A DNA stretch of 64,000 nucleotides. It comes from JAEUHO01 sp046350655 (GTDB taxonomy: Bacteria; Planctomycetota; PLA2; JAEUHO01). Below the pieces are notes generated by a model, which saw only the letters and a list, made by a program, of their open reading frames with translations, ran no database searches and was not told the DNA's origin. The stretch lies in the NCBI GenBank assembly GCA_046350655.1, contig JAXMAB010000007.1:412523-476522 (forward strand), in the 5' to 3' direction. The position numbers were made by a program, and so were the translations under genes. Below, piece by piece: positions 27,063-35,403 of this stretch (the first letter of the stretch is position 1; every line of letters begins with the position of its first letter).

Positions 27063-28115
27063 CTACTCGTCCGCCTGATCGAGGGCGTTCTTGAGCTCGC
27101 CGAGCTTCTCGAGGAAGACGCCGGTGCCGCGGGCGACGGCGGTGAGAGGGTCTTCGGCGACGCGGACGGGGAGGTTGATCTCCTCGGCGATGACGCGGTC
27201 GATGCCGCGGAGGAGGGAGCCGCCGCCGGCGAGGACGATGCCGCTGTCGACGAGGTCGGCGGCGAGCTCGGGCGGCGTGGCCTCGAGGGTGTCCTTGACG
27301 GCGCCGACGATCTGGCGGACGGGTTCCTGGAGGGCCTCGCGGATCTCCTCGCTGGTGACGACGACCTTGCGCGGGAGGCCGTGCTTGAGGTCGCGGCCCT
27401 TCACGTCCATGGTCATCTCGCGCTTGAGCGGGTAGGCGCTGCCGATGCCGATCTTGATCTTCTCGGCGGTCTGCTCGCCGATGAGCATGTTGTAGGTGTT
27501 GCGCATGTGGTTGACGATGGCTTCGTCCATCTCGTCGCCCGCCACGCGGACCGGCTTCGCGGTGACGATGCCGGCGAGGGAGATGACGGCGACCTCGGTG
27601 GTGCCGCCGCCGATGTCGCAGATCATGGAGGCCTGCGCCTCGGTGATCGGGAGGCCGACGCCGATGCCGGCGGCCATGGGCTCCTCGATGAGGTACACGC
27701 GGCGGGCGCCGGCGCGTTCGGCGGAGTTGATGACGGCGCGCTTCTCGACGGGGGTGATGCCGTACGGGATCGCGATGACGACGCGCGGCCGGACGCCCCA
27801 GGTGCGGTCGTGCACCTTGTGGATGAAGTAGCGGAGCATCGCCTCGGTGATCTCGAAGTCGGCGATGACGCCGTCCTTCAGCGGGCGGATGGCGACGATG
27901 TTGCCCGGCGTCTTGCCGAGCATCTCCTTCGCGGTGTCGCCGACCGCGCGGCCGTCGAGCAACACCTTGTTGGTGCCCTTCTTCACCGCGACGACGCTGG
28001 GCTCGTTGAGCACGATGCCCTTGCCCTGCACGTAGACGAGGGTGTTCGCGGTGCCCAGGTCGATCCCCATGTCGATGGAGAACTTGCCGAGGAACCACTC
28101 GAAGAGGTTGGCCAT
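27063..28115 (-). CDS. mreB: Actin-like cell-shape protein MreB
   Basis: 350 residues, the standard length. MreB filaments position the elongation machinery beneath the inner membrane. The ATP site is intact: DMGIDLGTANTLVYVQGKGI, IAIPYGITPVEKRAVINSAE, YLIEEPMAAGIGVGLPI, ICDIGGGTTEVAVISLAGIV and the C-terminal VDSGIVLAGGGSLLRGID. The N-terminal MANLFEWFLGKF could be the membrane-binding amphipathic part. The ATG at 28115 is clear from homology, though no good ribosome site precedes it. A TATCCT -10 lies 85 nt upstream. Confidence 0.98.
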   Translation of the reverse strand: MANLFEWFLGKFSIDMGIDLGTANTLVYVQGKGIVLNEPSVVAVKKGTNKVLLDGRAVGDTAKEMLGKTPGNIVAIRPLKDGVIADFEITEAMLRYFIHKVHDRTWGVRPRVVIAIPYGITPVEKRAVINSAERAGARRVYLIEEPMAAGIGVGLPITEAQASMICDIGGGTTEVAVISLAGIVTAKPVRVAGDEMDEAIVNHMRNTYNMLIGEQTAEKIKIGIGSAYPLKREMTMDVKGRDLKHGLPRKVVVTSEEIREALQEPVRQIVGAVKDTLEATPPELAADLVDSGIVLAGGGSLLRGIDRVIAEEINLPVRVAEDPLTAVARGTGVFLEKLGELKNALDQADE

Positions 28116-28200
28116 GGAGGTCCGCGCCGCCTCGACGACGCCGCATTCTCGGACGACGGACCGCCCGGTCCGCGACGAGGTACCCGGTCGAGGCGAGCGG

Positions 28201-28206
28201 AGGATA
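28201..28206 (-). promoter_or_regulatory. -10 box of mreB
   Basis: TATCCT on the minus strand, identical to the boxes of two leaderless genes in the window but here 85 nt before the ATG, so mreB would have a leader. Confidence 0.4.
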
Positions 28207-28299
28207 CCCCGCGGTGGCGACGACGCCGCACGTCGCCCCCCATCCCTCGTACGTCTTTCCGGTTCCTCCCCCACGGAACGCGATCCCCTCCCACCGCTT

Positions 28300-28311
28300 C
28301 GTCCGATAACC
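28300..28311 (-). promoter_or_regulatory. GTTATCGGACGA site upstream of mreB
   Basis: Shares 12 bases (GTTATCGGACGA) with the palindrome upstream of mreC, in the same orientation, but the second half-site is degenerate (CGAAGCGG). A third related copy, GTTATCGGGCGA, is at about 28811-28822. Confidence 0.4.
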
Positions 28312-29427
28312 AACCCCACACCCGGGACCGCGGGGCCCGGTCGCCGGCGCCTCGTTCTCCGCCTGAGCCTTCCTCTCTGGATCCGGGGCGATCCGCGGCG
28401 CGGGCACTCGCGTCCGCGGTCCCCCATGCGCGGCTCGGGTTCGGCGTCCCGGTCGCGTCGGACGCTCCCTGTGCGCTCGCGGACTACCGCCCGAGTTCAC
28501 GGTTCGCGGTCTCGGCTCGGGGACCGCTCGGCCGGTCGGTGGAGTTCGCGGTGCCTGTCGGGGGGCATCGTCGAGGCCGACTCCGGTGCCGCGGGACCTG
28601 GTGCGCCGCCGTTGGCGGTCCGGGGCCGCCGCCGCGCGCCGGGCATCTGGACCCGTCCGCGGCCCCCACCCGCGCGAGCGCCGGGGCGTCGGCCCGGATC
28701 GCGCCTCGAGGGGCTGCGGTGCGCGTCGAGGGTCGACGCGGCCGTCCTCCGACGCGTTCGACCCTCCACTCATCCCCTCCCGGGCCTCCCCGCGCGCACG
28801 CGCGACCTCATCGCCCGATAACACGCGTCCCTTCGCTCTGCTCCCCGTCCGTCTCCGGCGCCCTGCAGCGCGTTCCGCCGTCGGTCAGGTCAGGCGAGGA
28901 GCGACTCGGTGGCTGTTTCGGCAGGCGCGATCGTGGGCGAACACGGGTTTCGGTTCGCGCACTTCGGGCGCCGTTCGTCGGGAGGACCGTCGGTGCGAAC
29001 TCGCGCGGGTCGTTCGGCTGCGCTCGTCGACGAGCCCCGAGGGGTCGGTCGGGCCGGCGGAGGGCGGATCACGGGGCGTGGGGACGCGGCGTGTCGCACC
29101 GGTCGTCCGCGTGGGCGGGGCTCGTGGTCGCCTCGCGTCGCCGTCGTCGGCTCGCCCGGCGCGGCTGCCGTCCCGCGGTGGCATCCCCTTCTGAGCTCGG
29201 CGACGTCGCCTCCCGCCGCGCCCGGCGGCGCGGTTCCTCCGCGACGCCGGAACAGCGCGGCGAGAAACATCAGAAGGGCGGGAGGTCACCTTGGGCCCCC
29301 TCTGCTCGTCGGTCGCAGCCTCACCGCGCGTCTCCCGCCGCGCCCGGCCGAGCGGCCCTTGGGGCCGCGAGGCCGGAACGGCGCGGCGAGCATCACGTCG
29401 CGCCGGTCGTAGTAGGTCCGAAAACGA

Positions 29428-29458
29428 GAAGGCCGCGACGCTGTGCGTCGCGGCCTTC
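29428..29458 (-). terminator. Rho-independent terminator, second copy
   Basis: GAAGGCCGCGACG and its complement form a 13-bp stem with a 5-nt loop. On the minus strand TCGTTTTCGG follows. This is the duplicate of the terminator at 29780. Confidence 0.8.
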
Positions 29459-29779
29459 GTCAGATCGGCCCAAACCGATCGAAGTTACTTCGTGGGCATC
29501 GGCTCCGCAGGCGCGGCCGCCGTCCCGCGGTGGCATTCCCTTCTGAGCTCGGCGACGTCGCCTCCCGCCGCGCCCGGCGGCGCGGTTCCTCCGCGACGCC
29601 GGAACAGCGCGGCGAGAAACATCAGAAGGGCGGGAGGTCACCTTGGGCCCCCTCTGCTCGTCGGTCGCAGCCTCACCGCGCGTCTCCCGCCGCGCCCGGC
29701 CGAGCGGCCCTTGGGGCCGCGAGGCCGGAACGGCGCGGCGAGCATCACGTCGCGCCGGTCGTAGTAGGTCCGAAAACGA

Positions 29780-29810
29780 GAAGGCCGCGACGCTGTGCGT
29801 CGCGGCCTTC
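29780..29810 (-). terminator. Rho-independent terminator of the microprotein operon
   Basis: A 13-bp perfect stem (GAAGGCCGCGACG) with a 5-nt loop and a T-rich tail on the minus strand, 26 bp after the microprotein stop. It is the clearest intrinsic terminator in the window. Confidence 0.88.
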
Positions 29811-29836
29811 GTCAGATCGGCCCAAACCGATCGAAG

Positions 29837-30040
29837 TTACTTCGTCGGCATCGGCTCCGCAGGCGCGGCCGCCGTCCCGCCCTTCCCGAACATGCCACGG
29901 TCGAACTTCTCGGCCATGGCCTTCTGGAGGACGAACACCGCCGCCAGGAGCAGCAGGGTCGTCACGTAGACGAGCCCGTTGCCCAGCCCGTCCTTCGGGG
30001 CTTCCATCTCGTCGTGCGTCTCGTACGTGTCCTTGGCCAT
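29837..30040 (-). CDS. Single-pass membrane microprotein
   Basis: 67 residues. A charged N-terminus (MAKDTYETHDEMEAPKDG), one transmembrane helix (VYVTTLLLLAAVFVLQKAMA) and a short Gly/Ala/Pro tail. It follows the coiled-coil membrane protein by 28 bp on the same strand and ends in a strong terminator, so the two form a small operon. No named family. Its C-terminal codons, together with the terminator, are duplicated immediately downstream. Confidence 0.85.
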   Translation of the reverse strand: MAKDTYETHDEMEAPKDGLGNGLVYVTTLLLLAAVFVLQKAMAEKFDRGMFGKGGTAAAPAEPMPTK

Positions 30041-30068
30041 GATCAGGCTCCCGGGGTTCGAGACCGCG

Positions 30069-30914
30069 TTACTTCGTCGAGGACGTGGCGATGTCGTCGC
30101 CGGGCATCGGCGAGCCGTTGCCGAGCGTCACCTTGCCGGCGGCCATCTTGGCCTGCGTGCTCATGATCGTGATCGTCGCGATGAACGAGTTGCCGCGCGA
30201 CACCGCGTAGCGGTAGCCGACCTTGACGCCGTCCTCGGCGCCGAGGCTGATCACGACGATGTTGTTCGCGGCGTCCGCCGTGAGGACCTTGCCGACCTGC
30301 CAGGGCTGCTCGGTGCCCGGGCCACCCGGGTACGCCTTGCGGTAGGCCTCGAGCTCGAACGTGGCGCGCTGGAGGTCCGTCTGCGTCGTGGCGAGCTTCG
30401 CGAGCGCGTCCTTGAGCTGCTGGGTCGCGTCGCCGAGGTTGGCCTCGAGCGCGTTCTGCATCTTGACGGCCTCGTTCTTCTCGGCGAGGGCCTTCGTCAG
30501 GTTGTCGATGTCCGTCTTGCGGCTGTCCTGCAGCACGCCGACGAGCTTCTGCACGTTGTCGATCGTGTTCTGCGCGATCTGCAGCGCGCGGGTCGCGGCG
30601 GCGTGCGCGGCGAGCAGCGAGTCGAACTTCTCCTTCAGGGTCGCGTTCTGCGTCTGAAGGGTCTCGGCCTCGCGCTTGCGCTCCGCGGCGGCCGTGTCCG
30701 ACGCGTTCTTGTCGGCCTGGGCCTTCGAGAGCTCCGTCTCGAGCGACTTCGACTTGTTCTTCTCCGTGTTCAGGTCGGCGGTCAGCTTCGCCGTGTCCGT
30801 GGTGTGCCGCGCCTTCCAGTGGTCGCTGTGCCCGAGCAGGGCCGAAGCCGACCCGAGGAACAGGGCAGCGAGGAGGAAGTTCAGGACCACGAAGACCTTC
30901 GCAACCGTGCTCAT
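30069..30914 (-). CDS. Membrane-anchored coiled-coil protein of planctomycete type
   Basis: 281 residues; the ATG at 30914 follows a perfect AGGAGG. N-terminal transmembrane helix (FVVLNFLLAALFLGSASALL), then about 170 residues of coiled coil (LNTEKNKSKSLETELSKAQ...KNASDTAAAERKREAETLQ) and a C-terminal beta domain of about 80 residues (WQVGKVLTADAANNIVVISLG, VKVGYRYAVSRG) resembling the barrel of MreC. Proteins starting MSTxAKxxVVLN with this plan are common in planctomycetes but uncharacterised. The MreC-like layout and the location near mreB hint at an envelope-shape role; that is inference. Confidence 0.85.
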   Translation of the reverse strand: MSTVAKVFVVLNFLLAALFLGSASALLGHSDHWKARHTTDTAKLTADLNTEKNKSKSLETELSKAQADKNASDTAAAERKREAETLQTQNATLKEKFDSLLAAHAAATRALQIAQNTIDNVQKLVGVLQDSRKTDIDNLTKALAEKNEAVKMQNALEANLGDATQQLKDALAKLATTQTDLQRATFELEAYRKAYPGGPGTEQPWQVGKVLTADAANNIVVISLGAEDGVKVGYRYAVSRGNSFIATITIMSTQAKMAAGKVTLGNGSPMPGDDIATSSTK

Positions 30915-30943
30915 GCGAGCCTCCTGGCGAGTTACCGGCCAGT

Positions 30944-30971
30944 CCAGGGAGAACCGACCAGAGAGAACCGA
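30944..30971. repeat. Two tandem 14-bp repeats in front of the coiled-coil gene
   Basis: CCAGGGAGAACCGA is followed directly by CCAGAGAGAACCGA. They lie 30 bp upstream of the ATG at 30914. Adjacent direct repeats at this distance suit a regulator site; no regulator is known. Confidence 0.6.
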
Positions 30972-31204
30972 ATCGCGGCCGGACGGTCGTACGCGACCGT
31001 TCATCCGCGAATCGATCACGCCCGACCCGGACCCCGCCGTGGGGTACAGCCCGAACGCTGCTTCCGCACGCTCCGGCAGGACAACCCTCCCGGCAGCCCG
31101 ACGGAACGGACGGAAGCGGGGATGTTTATGGCAAACGGCCGGTCCGCCGTCAAACACTTTCCCCCGGGCACCACGCGGCGCGGCGCGGCGCCCCCCCCGG
31201 CGAC

Positions 31205-33115
31205 CTAACCCGGCCCACGACCGGCGGTTGCGTCGGCACCCGCCGAGGGCCCGCCCGCGGCCGTGCGGCCGACCGAAGGTCCCGAAGGTAGCTCCGCTTC
31301 GTCACGAACACGTCTCCGACCCAAAAAGGCGGCGAGAAGAAGCCCCCCGGCAGCCACCGCCCAAGGCGTGTTCCCCCACCGGAGATAGAGCGTCTCGTAC
31401 CCGGGGTCGGCGTAGAGCGGGCCGGCGCACCACCCCTCGACGAACTGGGTCCGGCCCTCGCGCAGCACCTGCGTCCGCAGCCGGCCGCTCGGGTCCACGA
31501 TGCAGGAGGGCCCGGTGTTGCCGGCGATGACGACCGTCACCGCGGTCTCGGCCGCGCGCAGTTTCGCGAGGGCGAGCACCTGCGCCGGCATGGTCGAGTC
31601 GCCGTACCACCCGTAGTTCCCCGCGTTGAGGAGGACCGTGGCCCCCGCCTGGCGCCACGCGCGGCACCGCGAGGGGAAGGCGACCTCGAAGCAGACGATC
31701 GAGCCGGCGAGCACGGCCCGGTTCGGCCCGCCCGGGCGCTCCGGCGGCGCCCAGCCGAGCTGGAACGGCGCCTGGTCCGGGTCGCCGGGCGTGATCTCCG
31801 GGATGATCGAGATCCCGTCGCGGAGCGTCCGCAGGAAGGGCAGCACGGTCCCGCCGGGGGTGTACTCGCCCCACGGGACCAGCACGACCTTCTCGTGCCG
31901 CCCCGGGACCTGCTCCCACGGCCAGCGGCCGTCGGCGGGCCAGGCCATGGGGTCCGGCGCCTCGTCGGGGAGCGCCGTGAGGTCCACGTAGACGACCGCG
32001 TCCGTCGAGTCGTGGTCGTAGAGGCCGGCCTGCGGGCCCTTCGCGCCGACGAAGTAGTGGTTCACCCCGAGCAGGAACCGCGACGGCTGCCCCGCGGGCA
32101 CCGCGTCGCGGATCGCGCGCAGCACGCTGTGCTGCGCCTCGAACGCGTGCGGGAAGCGCTGCGCCAGCTCGCGGCTCACGAACGGCCACGGGATCATCGT
32201 CTCGGGCCAGAGCACCGCGAGGGCCCGCTGGTGCTCGTCGTTGAGCCGCTCGAGGGCCTCCGTCGTGCGCCGCAGGTGGCGCGCGAGGATGTCGTCCGCG
32301 TTCTGCTCCTTCGCGTTCTTCATGTCCTGCAGGATCGAGGCCTGCACGATCACGAGCGGGTCGGTGCGCGCCGCCGGCGCGCCGGGCCCCTCGAGCCGCG
32401 CGGCGACGAACCCGCGGCTCGCGGCGCCGTAGAACCACGCCGCGCCGCCCGCCAGGGCGAGCAGCACGCCCGACGCGACGAGCCCGCGCACCCGCGCGGC
32501 ACGGAACCCGTCGTCGCGCAGGAGGCCGGGCAGCCCCGACGCCCACGCCGACGTCGCCGCCGCGAGCGCCGAGAGGCCGTACGCGCCGAAGTACGCCGAG
32601 AACCCCACGAGGTCGGGCCAGGCGGCGAACGCGAGCGACCGCGCCGGCCACGGCATGCCGCTGGCCCCCATCACGCACGCCTGCAGCATCTCCTCGCCGA
32701 CCGCGGTCACCGCGACGAGGGGCAGGAACGGCACGCGCCGCCGCGCGCCGGCCCGCAGCACGAGGCCCCACAGCGTCCACACGCCCGCGAGCACCGCGGC
32801 CGCGCCGACGATCATCCACGGGTTCACGTACCACAGCCACCACAGCCCGGTCGCGAACCGCGCGAACCCGTAGACGAACGCCCATGCGGCCCAGCGCCGC
32901 CGCGCGGTGAACAGCAGCACGAGGAACGGCGCGTCCATGACGAACACGAGGGCCGGGGCGGGCCCGGGCGGCGCCACCAGCAACTCGAGCACCGCGCCGA
33001 GCACCACGCACGCGAGCCGCGCGAGCGTCGGCGCGCGCCGTCGCGCGGCGGGCGGCGGCGCGCCGAGCGGGGCCGGCGACGGCGCGTCCGGGAGCGGGAC
33101 CGACGCGTCGCTCAT
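31205..33115 (-). CDS. lnt: Apolipoprotein N-acyltransferase
   Basis: 636 residues, somewhat longer than E. coli Lnt (512). It N-acylates lipoproteins in the inner membrane, the last step before outer-membrane sorting. N-terminal multi-helix membrane domain, then a nitrilase-like domain with the catalytic Glu (VLWPETMIPW, about 303), Lys (RHEKVVLVPWGEYTPGG, about 409) and Cys (GSIVCFEVAFPS, about 474). GNYGWYGDSTMPAQ and AETAVTVVIAGNTGPSCIVDP are conserved too. The tail after the last helix is an unrelated Gly/Ala/Arg extension. The ATG overlaps the moeA stop (ATGA). Confidence 0.94.
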   Translation of the reverse strand: MSDASVPLPDAPSPAPLGAPPPAARRRAPTLARLACVVLGAVLELLVAPPGPAPALVFVMDAPFLVLLFTARRRWAAWAFVYGFARFATGLWWLWYVNPWMIVGAAAVLAGVWTLWGLVLRAGARRRVPFLPLVAVTAVGEEMLQACVMGASGMPWPARSLAFAAWPDLVGFSAYFGAYGLSALAAATSAWASGLPGLLRDDGFRAARVRGLVASGVLLALAGGAAWFYGAASRGFVAARLEGPGAPAARTDPLVIVQASILQDMKNAKEQNADDILARHLRRTTEALERLNDEHQRALAVLWPETMIPWPFVSRELAQRFPHAFEAQHSVLRAIRDAVPAGQPSRFLLGVNHYFVGAKGPQAGLYDHDSTDAVVYVDLTALPDEAPDPMAWPADGRWPWEQVPGRHEKVVLVPWGEYTPGGTVLPFLRTLRDGISIIPEITPGDPDQAPFQLGWAPPERPGGPNRAVLAGSIVCFEVAFPSRCRAWRQAGATVLLNAGNYGWYGDSTMPAQVLALAKLRAAETAVTVVIAGNTGPSCIVDPSGRLRTQVLREGRTQFVEGWCAGPLYADPGYETLYLRWGNTPWAVAAGGLLLAAFLGRRRVRDEAELPSGPSVGRTAAGGPSAGADATAGRGPG

Positions 33116-34416
33116 CCCGCGCGCCCCCCGACGGGGCCGTCGGCGAGCGGCACGACGTCGACGATCGACGGCCCCGCCGACGCGAGGCCCGGCGCGTGCC
33201 CGTGCGCGGGCGCGCCGCACGTCGGGGGCGGCGGCGCCCCCGTCTCCGGCACGACGGCGACCCCGTCCGCCGCGGCCAGGGCGAATAGCTCGCCCGAGCC
33301 GAGGGACCGCACCGGCGTCGCGACGAGCCCGGGCGCGCCCGCCGCGGCCGCGACGAGGCGCACGGGCACGAACTGCCGCCGCGGGCCCGCGGCGGGCAGG
33401 CGCCCGTCGAAGCTCGCGCGCACCGTGGCGCGCGGCGCGAACGGCCGGCCGAGGCGCACCGCGAGCGCCGGCGCGACGAGCAGCTCGAACCCGACGAACG
33501 TCGCGGCGGGGTTGCCCGGGAGCCCGAAGACGAGGGTCTCGCCGCGCACGCCGAACCACAGCGGGCCGCCGGGCTTCACGGCCCAGCGGTGGAACCGCGC
33601 CGCGACCCCGCACGCGGCGAGCACCTCGGGGACGAGGTCGCGGTCGCCGAGGCTGACGCCCCCCGAGACGAGCAGGACGTCCGACGCGAGGCCCGCCTCG
33701 AACGCCGCGCGCAGGGCCTCGCGGTCGTCGCGCACGATCCCGAGGTACGTCGCGACGGCGCCCGCGCGCCGGGCCTGCGCCGCGAGCGCGTGCCCGTTGC
33801 TGTCGCGGATCGCCGCCGGACCGGGCCTCGCGTCGGCGGGCACCAGCTCGTCGCCCGTGCAGACGATCGAGACCGTCGGCCGCGCCGCGACCGGCACCCG
33901 CGCCGCGCCGGCCGCCGCGAGCACGCCCACGAGCGCGGGCGTGACCGTCGCGCCCGCGCGCGCGACGACGTCGCCCGCCGCGACCTGCTCGCCGCGCCGC
34001 GCGACGCAGTCGCCCGCGCGCACCGGCCCCGGGAGCCGCACGCGGGTCGCCGCGCCGCGGGGCCCGTCGAGCGCGGTCGCCCGCTCGACGGGCACCACCG
34101 TGTCGGCGCCCGGCGGGACGGGGGCGCCGGTCATGATCGCCACCGCCTCGCCGGGCGCGAGCGGCGTCGCGCGCGCCGCGCCCGCGTGGCCGGGGCCGAC
34201 GACCTGGAGCTCGGCCGCGGGCCCCGGGAGGTCGCTCGCGCGCACGGCGAAGCCGTCCATGGTCGCGCGGTGGAACGGCGGCACGTCGTGGTCGATCGCC
34301 ACGTCGGCCGCGAGGACCCGGCCCGCGGCGTCGGCGAGCGCGACGTGCTCGACGCGGCGACGGGGGGCCCCCGCCGCCGCCTCGACCGCGCGCTGGGCCT
34401 CGACGACGCTGTGCAT
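33112..34416 (-). CDS. moeA: Molybdopterin molybdenumtransferase MoeA
   Basis: 434 residues. MoeA inserts molybdate into adenylylated molybdopterin. Conserved: PPFHRATMDGFAVRASD, IMTGAPVPPGADTVVPVE, SIVCTGDELVPADA, IRDSNGHALAAQ, VLLVSGGVSLGDRD and VFGLPGNPAATFVGFELLV. The gene contains three copies of the dispersed 11-mer (about 33181, 33685, 33822), more than any other. The start follows TTTGATCCCACG, consistent with a leaderless mRNA. No other molybdenum cofactor genes are nearby; lnt is coupled to it by a 4-bp overlap. Confidence 0.95.
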   Translation of the reverse strand: MHSVVEAQRAVEAAAGAPRRRVEHVALADAAGRVLAADVAIDHDVPPFHRATMDGFAVRASDLPGPAAELQVVGPGHAGAARATPLAPGEAVAIMTGAPVPPGADTVVPVERATALDGPRGAATRVRLPGPVRAGDCVARRGEQVAAGDVVARAGATVTPALVGVLAAAGAARVPVAARPTVSIVCTGDELVPADARPGPAAIRDSNGHALAAQARRAGAVATYLGIVRDDREALRAAFEAGLASDVLLVSGGVSLGDRDLVPEVLAACGVAARFHRWAVKPGGPLWFGVRGETLVFGLPGNPAATFVGFELLVAPALAVRLGRPFAPRATVRASFDGRLPAAGPRRQFVPVRLVAAAAGAPGLVATPVRSLGSGELFALAAADGVAVVPETGAPPPPTCGAPAHGHAPGLASAGPSIVDVVPLADGPVGGRAG

Positions 34417-34422
34417 CGTGGG

Positions 34423-34428
34423 ATCAAA
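34423..34428 (-). promoter_or_regulatory. -10 box of leaderless moeA-lnt
   Basis: TTTGAT on the minus strand, then CCCACG and the ATG at 34416. A weaker -10 match than the others in the set but with the same 6-nt gap. Confidence 0.4.
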
Positions 34429-34487
34429 CCACGGCGGCGCGCCGCGGCCCGTGTAGACTCCGGCCCTTCCCGACCCGGCTCCTTCCC

Positions 34488-34973
34488 ATGCCCCGCACGA
34501 TCCCCGGCGACCTCGACGGCCGCACCTTCCGCATCGCCGTCCTCGTGGCGCGGTGGAACGCCGAGATCACGGACCGGCTGCGCGACGGCGCGCTCGAGGT
34601 CCTCGCGGCGGCGGGCGTCGCGGACGTGACGGTGGTCGAGGTCCCCGGGACCTTCGAGCTGCCCGTGGCGGCGGCCCGCCTCGCGGCCACCGGGCGCTTC
34701 GAGGCGATCGTGGCGCTGGGCTGCGTGCTGAAGGGCGAGACGATCCACGACCGCGTGATCGCCGACGCCTGCGCGAAGGGCCTCATGGACGTCGCGACGG
34801 GCACCCGCGTGCCGGTCACGTTCGGCGTCGTGACGGCCGACACGCGGGCGCAGGCCGACGCGCGCAGCGACCTCGCGTCGGCGCCGGGCAAGGGCGGGCA
34901 CAAGGGCCGCGAGGCGGCCGAGGCGGCGGTCCGGCTCCTCGACGCGCTCCGCAAGGTGGAGGGCCGCCCGTGA
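34488..34973 (+). CDS. ribH: 6,7-dimethyl-8-ribityllumazine synthase
   Basis: 161 residues, normal length. Condenses ribityl-aminouracil with dihydroxybutanone phosphate in riboflavin synthesis. VARWNAEITDRL, VPGTFELPVAA, IVALGCVLKGETIHDRVI (with the catalytic His), VPVTFGVVTADTRAQADAR and GHKGREAAEAAVRLL are family signatures. No FMN riboswitch is visible in the 70-bp divergent gap to moeA. A TAGACT -10 lies 27 nt upstream. It overlaps nusB by 4 bp. Confidence 0.97.
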   Translation: MPRTIPGDLDGRTFRIAVLVARWNAEITDRLRDGALEVLAAAGVADVTVVEVPGTFELPVAAARLAATGRFEAIVALGCVLKGETIHDRVIADACAKGLMDVATGTRVPVTFGVVTADTRAQADARSDLASAPGKGGHKGREAAEAAVRLLDALRKVEGRP

Positions 34974-35395
34974 GGGTCCGCACGCGCGCGCGCGAGCTCG
35001 CGCTCCAGTTCCTCTACGGCCTCGACGTCCAGGGCCCCGACTACCGGGACCGCCTGGACGCGTTCCTCCACGAAGAGCTCTCGGGCAAGCCCGGCGAGCC
35101 CGAGGCGACGGCCTACGCCCGGCAGGTCGTGGACGGCGTGATGCTCCACCGCCCCGCCATCGACCTGCTGCTCTCCGAGGCCGCCCAGAACTGGGGCCTG
35201 TCGCGCATGGCCGCCGTCGACCGCAACGTGCTCCGCATCGGCGTCTACGAGATGCTGCACGAGAGCGAGGTGCCGACGAAGGTCGCGATCAACGAGGCCA
35301 TCGAGCTCGCGAAGCGGTACAGCACCGAGCAGAGCGGCGCGTTCGTCAACGGCATCCTGGACCGCATCCGCAAGGACCGCGGGCTGAAGGCGTAG
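34970..35395 (+). CDS. nusB: Transcription antitermination factor NusB
   Basis: 141 residues from a GTG overlapping the ribH stop. All-helical RNA-binding factor that, with NusE (S10), loads on boxA of rRNA operons. TRARELALQFLYGLDVQG, MAAVDRNVLRIGVYEML and KVAINEAIELAKRYSTEQSG are diagnostic. The ribH-nusB pair is a very common arrangement in bacteria; ftsY follows at 8 bp. Confidence 0.97.
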   Translation: MRVRTRARELALQFLYGLDVQGPDYRDRLDAFLHEELSGKPGEPEATAYARQVVDGVMLHRPAIDLLLSEAAQNWGLSRMAAVDRNVLRIGVYEMLHESEVPTKVAINEAIELAKRYSTEQSGAFVNGILDRIRKDRGLKA

Positions 35396-35403
35396 GAGCG
35401 ACC

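Larger units (their letters stand above)
28116..29160. other. Long non-coding stretch upstream of mreB
   Basis: About 1 kb with no ORF that looks real: the open frames are Arg/Pro-rich, have no ribosome sites and no familiar domains. Visible elements are a -10 for mreB and two GTTATCGGRCGA sites. Its base composition is slightly less GC-rich than the genes. An untranslated RNA or a decayed gene is possible; nothing specific supports either. Confidence 0.5.
29161..29864. repeat. Tandem duplication, two 352-bp units
   Basis: The first unit (about 29161-29512) and the second (about 29513-29864) are nearly identical; I see only two substitutions. Each unit holds two degenerate subrepeats (CCGCCGCGCCCGGC followed by a CGGAACNGCGCGGCGAG block), one strong hairpin and the last codons of the microprotein gene. 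The word GCGCGGCCGCCGTCCCG marks the unit boundaries. Unequal recombination at that short repeat would explain the structure. Confidence 0.9.

Noticed and set aside
28484..29412. Several small ORFs in the region upstream of mreB
   Set aside because: They overlap each other on both strands, are Arg/Gly-rich, lack ribosome sites and repeat with the 352-bp duplication.
29161..29864. Insertion sequence
   Set aside because: No transposase frame, no terminal inverted repeats; the unit carries a gene tail and terminator, which fits unequal recombination.
34417..34487. FMN riboswitch in front of ribH
   Set aside because: The 70-bp gap is too short and has none of the conserved RFN elements; it holds only promoters.
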